This document shows, in pieces, positions 34,955 through 43,462 of a stretch of DNA of 64,000 nucleotides. This DNA comes from JAJXXT01 sp963764465 (GTDB lineage: Bacteria > Pseudomonadota > Alphaproteobacteria > Acetobacterales > Acetobacteraceae): assembly GCA_963764465.1 (NCBI GenBank), contig CAVXSO010000002.1, positions 682,001 through 746,000 of the forward strand, in the 5' to 3' direction. Below the pieces are notes generated by a model that had not been told where the DNA came from, did no database searches, and worked only from the letters and a program-made list of their open reading frames with translations. How positions within the stretch are numbered: the first letter of the stretch is position 1; the number at the start of each line of letters is the position of its first letter. Made by a program: the position numbers and the translations under genes.

Positions 34955-35559
34955 GCGCCGCCAGCGCCGTGAGCGCGCAGTCCGGCGATCTTTCCGTCCG
35001 CTGCCAGCCGGGCCGCGCGGGGGCGCGCCTCACCTTCCCCTATGTCCTGGAAAACGTCGGCGCGGCGGAGCTTTTCGTCATGGACGCCATCGCCACGCCC
35101 GGGCCGGACGGGGCGGCCCTGGCGGCGGACGACCAGGCGGTGGTGATCATCCTCGGCGCGGCCGGGGAGGCGATCCTGGGCAAGTTTCCCGCGCCCCTGC
35201 CGCCCGACCGCCGCACGGCGCACCAGGTCATGCCGCTGGCCCGCCGCCTGCCGCCGGGCGGGCGGCTCGAGCGCGTGCTGGAGGTGAGGCTGCCGCTCGC
35301 CGAGACCAGCCCCTATTTCGCCGACCTGACGCTGCGCGACTACGAGATGGTCGATCTCGCGTCGCTCGTCTTCACCATCGGCTACTGGCGCGCCGGGGAA
35401 AACGGGGTCGCCGCCGCCCCCGAGGACGACCTGCCCGATCTCTGGCGCGTCGCCATGCGCGGCAAGCCGGGCCGCGTGCACACCACGCGGCAGCGCTTTC
35501 CGGTCAAGGGGCTGCAGCTGTTCAAGCGCCTCGACGCGTTCCCTCGCCCTGTCGCGTGA
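34951..35559 (+). CDS. Unknown protein, last gene of the vgrG module
   Basis: 202 residues, ATG overlapping the previous stop (ATGA), so translationally coupled. The sequence looks beta-rich and immunoglobulin-like in its first half (LSVRCQPGRAGARLTFPYVLENVGAAELFVMDAI), with conserved-looking YFADLTLRDYEMVDLASLVFTIGYW. It has no signal peptide and no membrane segment. I do not recognise the family. Its position after VgrG and a putative effector-like protein suggests an adaptor or immunity role, which is inference only. Confidence 0.55.
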   Translation: MSAASAVSAQSGDLSVRCQPGRAGARLTFPYVLENVGAAELFVMDAIATPGPDGAALAADDQAVVIILGAAGEAILGKFPAPLPPDRRTAHQVMPLARRLPPGGRLERVLEVRLPLAETSPYFADLTLRDYEMVDLASLVFTIGYWRAGENGVAAAPEDDLPDLWRVAMRGKPGRVHTTRQRFPVKGLQLFKRLDAFPRPVA

Positions 35560-35679
35560 CGTCTGGCCGGTGCCTTGCCGCACTGCGGTAAGGGGGCGGA
35601 AATATGACGTATAAAGCACTTGCGGTCGGGTGTTCAGCGGCGCATGCAAGTGCCGCCGACTCCGGGAGACCAGCCCCTC

Positions 35680-36729
35680 ATGACCTTGCGTGACTTTCCC
35701 TCGCGTGACAGGCGCCATCTCGATCGCCGCGGTTTTCTCGCCCAGGCCGGGCTTGGGGCGGGCCTGGGTTCGCTCGCCCTCGCCGGCGGCATCGCGCCCG
35801 CGCGTGCCGCGGCGCCGGCGACGCCGCTCGCCTTCGTCATGAACTCCGGGGCGGCCACCGTCTCCGTCATCGACATGAACACGCGCCGGGTGCTGCGCAA
35901 CCAGCCGATGCTGCGCGAGCCCAGCCACTGGGCGCTCACGCCGGACCGCGCGAAGCTGCTGGTCTGCGACGCCGGCGGCAACGCGCTCTTCACCTTCGAC
36001 CCCGCGACCGGCCAGGAGCTTGGCCACCAGGTGATGGCGGACCCCTACCAGATCGGGTTTTCGCCTGATGGGCGCTTCTTCGTCGCCAACGCGCTGCGCC
36101 TCAACTTCGTCGAGATCTACGACGCGAAGGAGCTGCGCCTGCTCGCGCGCCTCAGGGTCGGCGGCATGCCGAGCCACCTCGACTATTCGCCGGATTCGCG
36201 CTGGAGCTTCAACTCCATGCAGCAATCCGGCACGCTGGTTTCCATCGACCTCGCGACGCTGAAGCCGCGCTGGACGGCGCATGTCGGCAGCACGCCCGCG
36301 GGCGTTCTCTGGCACCGCGACAAGGTGCTATGCTGCGCCATGGGCACGCACATGGTGGCCGTGGTGGACCCCGTCTCCGGCAAGGTGGAACGCCATGTCG
36401 AGACCGGCGTCGGCCCGCACAACCTGTTCCTCAGCCCGGACAAGTCCACGCTCTATGTCAGCAACCGCGTCGGCGGCACGCTCGCGGCACTGGACCCCGA
36501 GACGCTGCGGATCAGGCGCACCTACCAGATGCACGCGACCGGGCCGGACGACCTGGCCATCGCGCCGGACGGCAAGCTGTGGATCGCGCTGCGCTTCCAC
36601 GAGGCCGTCGCCGTGCTCGACCCCGCGAGCGGCGAGTACGAGACGATCCCGGTCGGGCGTTCGCCGCACGGCATCTTCCTGAACACGATGCTGGCCAACC
36701 CCGGCCCCGTCACCGCCGAGCGGCTCTGA
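35680..36729 (+). CDS. Tat-exported YncE-like beta-propeller protein
   Basis: 349 residues from the ATG at 35680, chosen because DRRHLDRRGFLAQAGLGAGLGSLAL is a twin-arginine signal immediately after it. The mature part consists of repeated blades typical of YncE / cytochrome-D1-like propellers: ATVSVIDMNTRRVLRNQP, DPYQIGFSPDGRFFVANA, VAVVDPVSGKVERHVETGVGPHNLFLSPD and AVAVLDPASGEYETIPVGRSPHGIF. It should act in the periplasm as a binding or scaffold protein. It is 9 bases upstream of a membrane sterol-desaturase-family gene, so the two are probably an operon. Confidence 0.8.
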   Translation: MTLRDFPSRDRRHLDRRGFLAQAGLGAGLGSLALAGGIAPARAAAPATPLAFVMNSGAATVSVIDMNTRRVLRNQPMLREPSHWALTPDRAKLLVCDAGGNALFTFDPATGQELGHQVMADPYQIGFSPDGRFFVANALRLNFVEIYDAKELRLLARLRVGGMPSHLDYSPDSRWSFNSMQQSGTLVSIDLATLKPRWTAHVGSTPAGVLWHRDKVLCCAMGTHMVAVVDPVSGKVERHVETGVGPHNLFLSPDKSTLYVSNRVGGTLAALDPETLRIRRTYQMHATGPDDLAIAPDGKLWIALRFHEAVAVLDPASGEYETIPVGRSPHGIFLNTMLANPGPVTAERL

Positions 36730-36738
36730 GGGGCCGCG

Positions 36739-37716
36739 ATGCTGGCACCGCTCGACCGCTTCTTCAGCATCATCGCCGGCTGGATGGACCAGGCGCTGGT
36801 CCTTCCGGTGCTGTATCGTTTCGGCTGGATGGAGTGGGAGGAGCTGTCCTTCGACTGGGCGCTGATCTGCGTCTACGGCATGTTCGCGGTGCTGCTGACC
36901 TACGCCGTGTGCTGGCCGCTCGAGGCGTGGCGGCCGGTGGAGCGCTGGGAATCGAAAAAGGCCGTGCTGGTCGATGTGTTCTACACCGTGCTCGCGCGCG
37001 TGGGCGTGCTGCCCATCGTGAGCTTCCTGGTGTTCTACCAGGTGCAGGTGGCGGTGAACGGGTTCGTGGTGGACCACGGCTACATCCCGCCGATGCTGGA
37101 AACGCTGGTGCCCTCGCTGATGGGCCACCCCGTCGTCACCTTCATCGCCTACGCGCTGATCCTGGATTGCTCGGACTACTGGCGCCACCGGCTGTCGCAC
37201 TCGTTCCGCTCCTGGTACGCGCTGCACGCGCTGCACCACGCGCAGCGGCAGATGAGCTTCTGGTCGGACGACCGCAACCATGTGCTGGACGACCTGATCG
37301 GCGCGCTGTGGTTCGGCGTTGTGGCCCTCGCGATCGGCGTGCCGCCGCTGCAATTCCCGCTGCTGCTGATGTTCATGCGCTTCGTCGAAAGCCTGAGCCA
37401 CGCGAATGTGCGGCTCTCCTTCGGCTGGCTGGGCGAGCGCATCCTGGTCTCGCCGCGCTTCCACCGGCTGCATCACGGGCTGCCGGCGGCGGGCCGCAAC
37501 TCCTGCAACTACGCCGCCGTGTTCCCGCTCTGGGACATGATCTTCGGCACCGCGAATTTCGCCGACGAATATCCCGCGACGGGCGATCGTCACGCCCCCG
37601 AATCGATGGCAACGGGCGGCTACCTCGCCCAGCAATGGGGCGGGCTGGTGCATTTCTATCGGCAGGTCCGCCGCTCGCGGCGCGCCCCCACCGTGCCGGG
37701 CGTCAAGCGCGCCTAA
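36739..37716 (+). CDS. Sterol desaturase / fatty acid hydroxylase family protein
   Basis: 325 residues with several membrane helices and the three di-iron histidine clusters of the family: HRLSH, HALHHAQRQ and HANVRLSF with HRLHHG. Such integral-membrane di-iron oxygenases hydroxylate or desaturate lipids. The gene follows the Tat-exported propeller after 9 bases. The lipid substrate cannot be inferred. Downstream the base composition falls sharply. Confidence 0.85.
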   Translation: MLAPLDRFFSIIAGWMDQALVLPVLYRFGWMEWEELSFDWALICVYGMFAVLLTYAVCWPLEAWRPVERWESKKAVLVDVFYTVLARVGVLPIVSFLVFYQVQVAVNGFVVDHGYIPPMLETLVPSLMGHPVVTFIAYALILDCSDYWRHRLSHSFRSWYALHALHHAQRQMSFWSDDRNHVLDDLIGALWFGVVALAIGVPPLQFPLLLMFMRFVESLSHANVRLSFGWLGERILVSPRFHRLHHGLPAAGRNSCNYAAVFPLWDMIFGTANFADEYPATGDRHAPESMATGGYLAQQWGGLVHFYRQVRRSRRAPTVPGVKRA

Positions 37717-38026
37717 AAGACCGTTTGGCGACGCGCAGAGCCTCGAAGTTAATCGTTCGGAGATATTCTTAGCGGTCTGTAGCCGGATCATCGATGAAAT
37801 AAGAGAGTGCTAACTAAGCGACGTAAGCTTCTTTCCGAATAGAGGGCGGCGATATAGATTGGCTGAGGCGAGGCGAACGGGGGCGGCGATGCCCATAATC
37901 GGGGTTAAGGGGCCGCGTGGCGCGGCCGCCGTTATGGCGGGGGCGCTCGCCCGGGCAGCGGGGCCTGTAAAGCCGGTCGCCAAGACGGTACGGGCCGAGC
38001 GAACGCGCCCAGGTAACCCAAATAAT
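37717..38026. other. Gene-free stretch at the start of a low-GC patch
   Basis: These 310 bases contain no supported gene. The first ~150 are distinctly AT-richer than the surrounding genes, with several stops in all frames. An open frame from 37859 leads in-frame into the DUF4238-like gene, but its first ~55 residues are low-complexity and unlike that family, so I treat it as leader. Confidence 0.5.
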
Positions 38027-38738
38027 TTGACGATCAGGCAGCATGTATTCCCCCTCGAAATTAATGAGGAACTTTACTCAGGGGGGGCTCGTATCGGTGC
38101 GCCTAAGAAGGACCGGCAGTGTACATTCGATGAAACCGAGTAACGCTCTTTTCTGCGCACAGCGAGCTTGGGATCAAAGAGCCGAGGTCGGTTACATGAA
38201 GCAGATCGAGGATGCGTTTCAGGCGACCGTGTCCCCGATTGTCGCAGGGCAGATCGCCGAGGCCACGCCGGAGCAAAAGCAAACAATCGATGCGATGTTT
38301 GCTCTGTGGTATCTGCGAGCTCGATTTCGGGACCTTGAGCGGCATGAAATCCACCTGGAGGGCGTTGTGGGCAATTTGCTCACGAAGGAACACGAAGAAA
38401 ATCTTGAGAAGAAAGGCGTCCTCTTTGTAAGGGCAGGAGGGAATATTCCAGCACGCCAGCTCAACGGTCTTCAATTGCAGATGCGTATCAACGGTTACGC
38501 CTCGCAGCTGGCGAAGGATGTACCCAGGTGGGGCATCGTCTCGTCGCAATCAGGAGAGTTCGTTGTTCCCGACGTGCCTTCGCATCTAGTCATTCCTGTA
38601 TCGCCGATGCTAGCGCTCATCGGCTGTGCTCCCGACGGGATGATAACAGAACAGAATCTTGCCGATTTGAATCGCGCTGTAAGTGCGGCCAGCCAGAATT
38701 ATGCCTTTGCGAGAGATATCTCTAGATGTCCGCTTTGA
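38027..38738 (+). pseudogene. DUF4238-like protein, frameshifted at a C homopolymer near the N-terminus
   Basis: A TTG at 38027 begins LTIRQHVFP, as in a family of DUF4238-like proteins. The second frame continues SKLMRNFTQGGLVSVRL, then NALFCAQRAWDQRAEVGYMKQIEDAF and the C-terminal IPVSPMLALIGCAPDGMITEQNLADLNRAVSAASQNYAFARD. Removing one C from the five-C run at 38050-38054 joins the two into about 236 residues. DUF4238 proteins are uncharacterised and often lie in mobile or defence-rich regions. The GC content is clearly below that of the neighbours, which supports horizontal acquisition. Without correction, only an ATG start at 38043 in the second frame exists, and it would lose the conserved N-terminus. 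Confidence 0.65.
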
Positions 38739-38823
38739 TGTAAGCGCGCTCTGGGCTGCGTGATTCGAATTCGGCCTAGAGACCTTGATGCGGTAGCCTG
38801 GACAACGCCCTTCCAAATGCGCG

Positions 38824-38990
38824 CTACCCTGCCAGCCCATGCTGGTCCCGCAGGGAGTGGAGCTTCAGGTCCGGATACTTCTCCTCCGCGCGACTCCGGC
38901 GCCAGTGATTCGTGAAGAAGGCGACCATCTCGGCGTCATGGTCGTCGTCAGCAACCTCGCCTGCGACGAGGCGGTCTGCTGCATTTCAAT
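38824..38990 (-). pseudogene. Diverged 3' remnant of a second prfC
   Basis: Read on the minus strand, this stretch encodes GEVADDDHDAEMVAFF, then TNHWRRSRAEEKYPDL, then KLHSLRDQHGLAG and a TAG stop. This aligns without gaps to the last ~50 residues of the intact release factor 3 at 41234 (ADDHDGEAVAFF ... FHAVREQHGLAG, TAG). The nucleotide identity is only about 70% by eye, so it is not a recent duplication. Immediately upstream, beyond about 38990, an in-frame stop appears and homology ends. It is a gene end left by a deletion, recombination or insertion event. Confidence 0.75.
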
Positions 38991-39125
38991 CAGCGGGTCT
39001 GCCGCGGACAGCGATCCGGCGCCGCGCCGGGCGGCAAGCGGCGGTAAAAAGCGACCGGCCACGGGGACCGCCGTGCGTGGGGCTCGGGGAGCGCGGCGGC
39101 CGACGGGGCGGCCCGCGCCCGCGCC

Positions 39126-39821
39126 TCAGTGCATGGGCATCATCTCGCCCTTGGCCATCTCCAGGTGATGCAGCTGGTGCGTCCCCAGCGTCAGGATGCC
39201 CAGAAAACCCAGTCCGCGGATTTTCTGTACGTCCGCCTGGTTCGTGGTCGTCACCTTGAGCGCCTCGCCCTCCGGGATCTCCTGCGCCGTCACGGTCCAG
39301 CCGAACAGCCCGTTGATGTCCTGGGCGTGTGCCGGGATCATGCGGCGGATCGCCTCCAGCGTGCGGCCGCTGCCCGTGACATCGATGAGCAACCCGTCAT
39401 CGAGCGGCTGCTTGTGCGCCTCGGCCCGCATCACGACTTCGTTCATGTCGATCAGGTGCTGGCGCAGCGCGTCGATATCGACCCTGGACCAGTTGGTCAT
39501 CGGGTCGGCGAGCAGCATGCGCACGATCTCCTGCGCGGCGCCGAAGGCGGCCTGGCCTGGCGCCGTGGGCATCCCTGCTGCCTGGGGCCCGTAACCCATG
39601 CCCATGCCACCCGCCGCCGCGCGCATCGGCATGCCGCCACCGCGATGCATCGGCATCATGCCGGCGCCGTGCTGCATCGGCATCATGCCGGTGCCGTGCT
39701 GCATCGGCATCGCTCCCGGCTGACCGGCCGGTCCGGCGGCTGGCGGCATGCCCTGCGCCCGCGCGCCCGCGGCGGCCACGCACAGAGCGAGCGCGATCGC
39801 GGCGATTCCACCTGTTTTCAT
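39126..39821 (-). CDS. Secreted Met/His-rich protein, probable metal-binding
   Basis: 231 residues from the ATG at 39821, which starts a signal peptide (KTGGIAAIALALCVAAAGARA). After it comes a Met/His/Gly-rich block of repeated MMPMQHG units, typical of copper-binding periplasmic proteins. A well-conserved-looking folded domain follows from about residue 95 (AAQEIVRMLLADPMTNWSRVDIDALRQHLIDMNEVVM, HAQDINGLFGWTVTAQEIPEGEALKVTT, LGTHQLHHLEMAKGEMMPMH). It is divergent from a Crp/Fnr regulator. The role in metal handling is inferred from composition. Confidence 0.75.
   Translation of the reverse strand: MKTGGIAAIALALCVAAAGARAQGMPPAAGPAGQPGAMPMQHGTGMMPMQHGAGMMPMHRGGGMPMRAAAGGMGMGYGPQAAGMPTAPGQAAFGAAQEIVRMLLADPMTNWSRVDIDALRQHLIDMNEVVMRAEAHKQPLDDGLLIDVTGSGRTLEAIRRMIPAHAQDINGLFGWTVTAQEIPEGEALKVTTTNQADVQKIRGLGFLGILTLGTHQLHHLEMAKGEMMPMH
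39648..39701 (-). repeat. Two tandem 27-bp units in the Met/His-rich coding region
   Basis: Copies at 39648-39674 and 39675-39701 differ at one base, and a partial third copy follows. They encode the repeated MMPMQHG block. Length variation between strains would change the number of metal-binding residues. Confidence 0.85.
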
Positions 39822-39877
39822 GTCGAGTATCCCCATCAGAAGCGGCGGCTCTCCTAGCCGGTCGGCCGCCGAACCCA

Positions 39878-39893
39878 TATGATTTCAGTCATA
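39878..39893. promoter_or_regulatory. Inverted repeat upstream of the Crp/Fnr gene
   Basis: TATGATTTCAGTCATA has 5-bp arms around a 6-base spacer and ends just before the GGAGGG ribosome site of the regulator at 39904. The position suggests an operator at which the encoded regulator controls itself and the divergent Met/His-rich gene. Confidence 0.5.
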
Positions 39894-39903
39894 CGGAGGG
39901 CGA

Positions 39904-40530
39904 ATGGCGGATTTTCGTCCCGACAGCCTCGCGGCCCACCTCCTGCACGTGCTGCCCGCCTCCCGCGTCACCCGCCAATGGTTCGACCGGGGGAGCGCGG
40001 TCTTCCGGCAGGGGGACAAGGTGTCGGCGATTTATGTGGTGGAGAGCGGGCGCATCCGTCTGGCGCGTGTCCTGGCCGACGGCACGGCGGTCGTGCTCCA
40101 GGTCGCCGAGGCGGGGCAGAGTTTCGCCGAGGCCGCGCTCTCGGCCGCCCGCTACCACTGCGACGCGACGGCGGAACTGGACTCGGCGGTGCTCAGGCTG
40201 CCGAAGCGGGACCTGCTGGCGGCGCTGGCGGCGGATGCCGCCGAATTGCTCGCGCTCACGCTGGCGCTCGCCGCCCAGGTGCGCGACCTGCGCGCCAGGC
40301 TGGAGCTACGGGATATCCGCTCGGCGAGGGAACGCGTCCTCGCGTGGCTGCACCTGCGGGCATCGGGCGAACCGCCGATGGTGACGGTATCGCGTGCCTG
40401 GACGCTGATCGCGGGCGAGCTTGGGCTGAGCCGGGAGGCCCTCTATCGCGCCCTCGCGGCACTGGAGCGCGAGGGGCGCATCGCCCGTTTGCCTGGCGGG
40501 GTTCGGCTGCTCGTTGCGAGAACGCAATAG
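39904..40530 (+). CDS. Crp/Fnr family transcriptional regulator
   Basis: 208 residues. The N-terminal cNMP-like barrel reads WFDRGSAVFRQGDKVSAIYVVESGRIRLARVLADGTAVVLQVAEAGQSFAEAALSA. A dimer helix and a C-terminal HTH follow (VSRAWTLIAGELGLSREALYRALAALEREGRIARLPGG). Residues typical for cAMP binding and the FNR cysteine cluster are not evident. It is divergent from the Met/His-rich secreted protein across an 82-base gap with an inverted repeat, pointing to local metal- or stress-responsive control. Confidence 0.88.
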   Translation: MADFRPDSLAAHLLHVLPASRVTRQWFDRGSAVFRQGDKVSAIYVVESGRIRLARVLADGTAVVLQVAEAGQSFAEAALSAARYHCDATAELDSAVLRLPKRDLLAALAADAAELLALTLALAAQVRDLRARLELRDIRSARERVLAWLHLRASGEPPMVTVSRAWTLIAGELGLSREALYRALAALEREGRIARLPGGVRLLVARTQ

Positions 40531-40655
40531 GATGCGCCGCGCATCGCAGAGGCCCCGGCGCTGGGATGGGGCGTGTCCTGCGGTGGCTCCGCCACGCGGG
40601 AGAATCGCGGCACCTGTATTCTGCCGTTGCACCAACTCCTGGGGGAGGAAGACGC

Positions 40656-41204
40656 ATGTCGGACAGCACCAGCACGACCCAGCCTGGCGACAACGGGCGC
40701 GGGCCGGACCGGCTTCGCTATGACCAGTTCCGCCTGCCGCACGCGCACCTCATCTCGGCCTTCGGCGATGACTGGTTTGCGCTGAAGGCCGAGGCGTTTG
40801 CCCGGTTCTTCGGCACCCCGGTCTTCCTCATCTCCCAGACCGTGATCGTGGCCGTGTGGATCGCGATCAACGCCGTGGGACCGTGGATTTTCGATGCCTA
40901 TCCGTTCATCCTGCTCAACCTGGCGTTCAGCCTGCAGGCCGCCTACGCCGCGCCGCTGATCCTGCTGGCACAAACCCGCCAGGCCGACCGCGACAAGGCG
41001 ACGGCGCTGGCGGATGCAGCACATCGCGAGGAGCTGCACCGCATCAGCGAGGAGCGCCAGCACGCGACGGCCGAACAAACGGCGCTGCTCATCCGCATGC
41101 TCGAACAGAACACCGAGCTCACCGCGGCGTCACGCGCCCTCTCCGAGCGCATCGAGGGCCTGACGGTGGAGTTGCACAACCACATGATAGAATCGAAATC
41201 GTAA
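40656..41204 (+). CDS. DUF1003 domain membrane protein
   Basis: 182 residues from the ATG at 40656, with GGGGGAGG 8-15 bases upstream. The DUF1003 core has two membrane helices (ISQTVIVAVWIAINAVGPWIFDAYPFILLNLAFSLQAAYAAPLILLAQ) after an AEAFARFFGTP lead. A helical, coiled-coil-like C-terminus follows (RQADRDKATALADAAHREELHRISEER, ELTAASRALSERIEGLTVELHNHM). The function of the family is unknown. It is 29 bases from the convergent prfC stop. Confidence 0.87.
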   Translation: MSDSTSTTQPGDNGRGPDRLRYDQFRLPHAHLISAFGDDWFALKAEAFARFFGTPVFLISQTVIVAVWIAINAVGPWIFDAYPFILLNLAFSLQAAYAAPLILLAQTRQADRDKATALADAAHREELHRISEERQHATAEQTALLIRMLEQNTELTAASRALSERIEGLTVELHNHMIESKS

Positions 41205-41233
41205 CGGAAAGCCCGGCGCCGGCGGCAGCGGGC

Positions 41234-42859
41234 CTAACCCGCCAGCCCGTGCTGCTCGCGCACGGCGTGGAACTTGAGGTCCTTGTACTCGTCCTCCGCC
41301 CGGTTCCGCCGCCAGTCGCTGGTGAAGAAGGCGACGGCCTCGCCGTCGTGGTCGTCGGCGATGTCGGCGCGATTGGCGTCCATGAACCGCTCCATCGCGG
41401 CCTTCGGGCCGCTGAACCAGCGCAGCTGGTTCCACGCCACCGCCTCGAACCCCGCGGGCACGCCGTATTCGGCCTTGAGCCGGCTGCCCAGCACGTCGAG
41501 CTGCAACAGGCCGACGACGCCGACGACGGGCGAGGATCCGTCACGCGGGCGGAACAACTGCACCACGCCCTCGTCCGCCAGCTCATCGAGCGCCTTGCGC
41601 AGCTTCTTGGCCAGCATCGGGTCATCGAGCCGCACCCGGCGCAGATGCTCCGGCGCGAAGGAGGGCACGCCGCGGAAGTTCAGCATCTCGCCCTCGGTCA
41701 GCGTATCACCGATGCGCAGCGTGCCGTGGTTGGCGATGCCCACCACGTCGCCGGGCCAGGCTTCCTCCGCCACCTGGCGGTCGCGCGCGAAGAAGAACAG
41801 CGGCGCGTTCACCGGGATCAGCTTGCCGGTGCGCGTCTGCGTCAGCCGCATGCCCTTCTCCAGCCGCCCGGCGCAGATGCGCAGGAAGGCCACGCGGTCG
41901 CGGTGGTTCGCGTCCATGTTCGCCTGCACCTTGAACACGAAGCCGGCGAGCGCCTCCTCCTCCGGCGAGACCTCGCGCGTGTCCGCCCTGCGCGGGCGCG
42001 GCGGCGGCGCGTTGCGCGCCATCCCCTCCAGCAGGTGGGAGACGCCGAAATCCCTCAATGCGCTGCCGAAATAAACCGGCGTCATCGTGCCCTCGAGGAA
42101 GCGCCTCGCGTCGAACGGCGGGCAGGCGGCCAGCGCCAGCCCCGCCTCCTCGCGCAGCTGGCCCGCGACCTCGGGCGGCAGGGCGGCGTCGAGCGCCGGA
42201 TCGTCGAGCCCCGAAAGCGGGATCACCCGGTCGCCGTCATCCGTGATCAGCCGCAGCGATGGGTTCGCGAGGTCGAACACGCCGCGCAGATCGGGCCCCG
42301 CGCCGATCGGCCAGGCGGCCGGCGTCGCGTCCAGCGCCAGCGTCTTCTCGATCTCGTCGATGAGGTCGAGCGCGTCGCGCCCCGGCCGATCCATCTTGTT
42401 GACGAAGGTGACGATGGGGATGTCGCGCAGCCGGCAGACCTCGAACAGTTTCCGGGTTTGCGTCTCGATGCCCTTGGCCGCGTCCAGCACCATCACCGCC
42501 GCGTCCACCGCCGTCAGCGTGCGGTACGTGTCCTCGGAGAAATCCTCGTGGCCGGGCGTGTCCAGCAGGTTGAACACCAGGTCCTGCCACTCGAACGTCA
42601 TGACGGAGGTGGCGACGGAGATGCCGCGGTCCTGCTCGATCGCCATCCAGTCGCTGCGGGTGCGGCGGCGGTTGCCCTTGGCGCGCACCGCGCCGGCGAG
42701 CTGGATCGCGCCGCCCTTGAGCAGCAGCTTTTCCGTCAGCGTGGTCTTGCCCGCGTCCGGGTGCGCGATGATGGCAAAGCTGCGCCGCCGCGCGGCCTCG
42801 GCCGCGACGCGCGAGGGAGAGTTGCGGAGGATGGTATCCATGGTGGCGGGGTCTGCCAC
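41234..42859 (-). CDS. prfC: Peptide chain release factor 3
   Basis: 541 residues. GTPase motifs are G1 AHPDAGKTT (residues 32-40), switch II DTPGHEDFSED and NKMD. The RF3-specific GAVRAKGNRRRTRSDWMAIEQDRGISVATSVMTF and the C-terminal RMTF-type domain ending REQHGLAG are present. RF3 recycles RF1/RF2 from the ribosome. An alternative start is the second Met, six codons downstream. A diverged copy of its last ~55 codons lies 2.2 kb away at 38824-38990. Confidence 0.95.
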   Translation of the reverse strand: MADPATMDTILRNSPSRVAAEAARRRSFAIIAHPDAGKTTLTEKLLLKGGAIQLAGAVRAKGNRRRTRSDWMAIEQDRGISVATSVMTFEWQDLVFNLLDTPGHEDFSEDTYRTLTAVDAAVMVLDAAKGIETQTRKLFEVCRLRDIPIVTFVNKMDRPGRDALDLIDEIEKTLALDATPAAWPIGAGPDLRGVFDLANPSLRLITDDGDRVIPLSGLDDPALDAALPPEVAGQLREEAGLALAACPPFDARRFLEGTMTPVYFGSALRDFGVSHLLEGMARNAPPPRPRRADTREVSPEEEALAGFVFKVQANMDANHRDRVAFLRICAGRLEKGMRLTQTRTGKLIPVNAPLFFFARDRQVAEEAWPGDVVGIANHGTLRIGDTLTEGEMLNFRGVPSFAPEHLRRVRLDDPMLAKKLRKALDELADEGVVQLFRPRDGSSPVVGVVGLLQLDVLGSRLKAEYGVPAGFEAVAWNQLRWFSGPKAAMERFMDANRADIADDHDGEAVAFFTSDWRRNRAEDEYKDLKFHAVREQHGLAG

Positions 42860-42904
42860 AACCGGGCGGGATGCGCGAGGGCGGGGGCGCGAGGGCGCGG
42901 CCCT

Positions 42905-43462
42905 TCAACCCATGCGGGGCAGGGATACGCCCGTCTGCTTCATGTATTTCCCCGCCTTGTCCGCGTAGCTGATCTCCGGCGGCTCGGCGCCCTGCAGGAA
43001 CAGGAACTGGCAGATCCCCTCGAACGCATAGACCTTCGCCGGCAGCGGCGTGGTGTTGCTGATCTCGATCGTGACCTGGCCTTCCCACTCCGGCTCCAGC
43101 GGCGTCACGTTCACGATGATGCCGCAGCGCGCATACGTGCTCTTGCCCAGGCAGATCACCAGGATGTCGCGCGGGATGCGGAAATACTCGACCGTATGCG
43201 CCAGCGCGAAGGAGTTGGGCGGGATGATGCAGGCCGGCCCCTGCCGGTCCACGAAGCTCGTGGGCGAGAAATCCTTGGGGTCGATCACCGCGCTGTCCAC
43301 GTTGGTGAACACCTTGAACCGGTCCGAAACCCGCGCGTCGTAGCCGTAGGAGGAAAGCCCGTAGGAGATCACGCCGTCGCGCTTCTGCGCCTCGACGAAC
43401 GGCTCGATCATGCCGTGCTCGGCCGCCATGCGGCGGATCCAGTGGTCGGGCATCACCGGCAT
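42905..43462 (-). CDS. dcd: dCTP deaminase
   Basis: 185 residues with the Dcd signatures ISYGLSSYGYDARVSDRFKVF, LGKSTYARCGIIVNVTPLEPEWEGQVTIEISNTTPLP (catalytic Glu in the TIEISN segment) and GICQFLFLQG. It makes dUTP from dCTP for thymidylate synthesis. The ATG overlaps the 3' end of a small upstream gene by 10 bases. The length is standard. Confidence 0.96.
   Translation of the reverse strand: MPVMPDHWIRRMAAEHGMIEPFVEAQKRDGVISYGLSSYGYDARVSDRFKVFTNVDSAVIDPKDFSPTSFVDRQGPACIIPPNSFALAHTVEYFRIPRDILVICLGKSTYARCGIIVNVTPLEPEWEGQVTIEISNTTPLPAKVYAFEGICQFLFLQGAEPPEISYADKAGKYMKQTGVSLPRMG

Noticed and set aside
37859..38026. Upstream extension of the DUF4238-like gene
   Set aside because: The first ~55 codons are low-complexity and unlike the family, so the TTG at 38027 is the better start.
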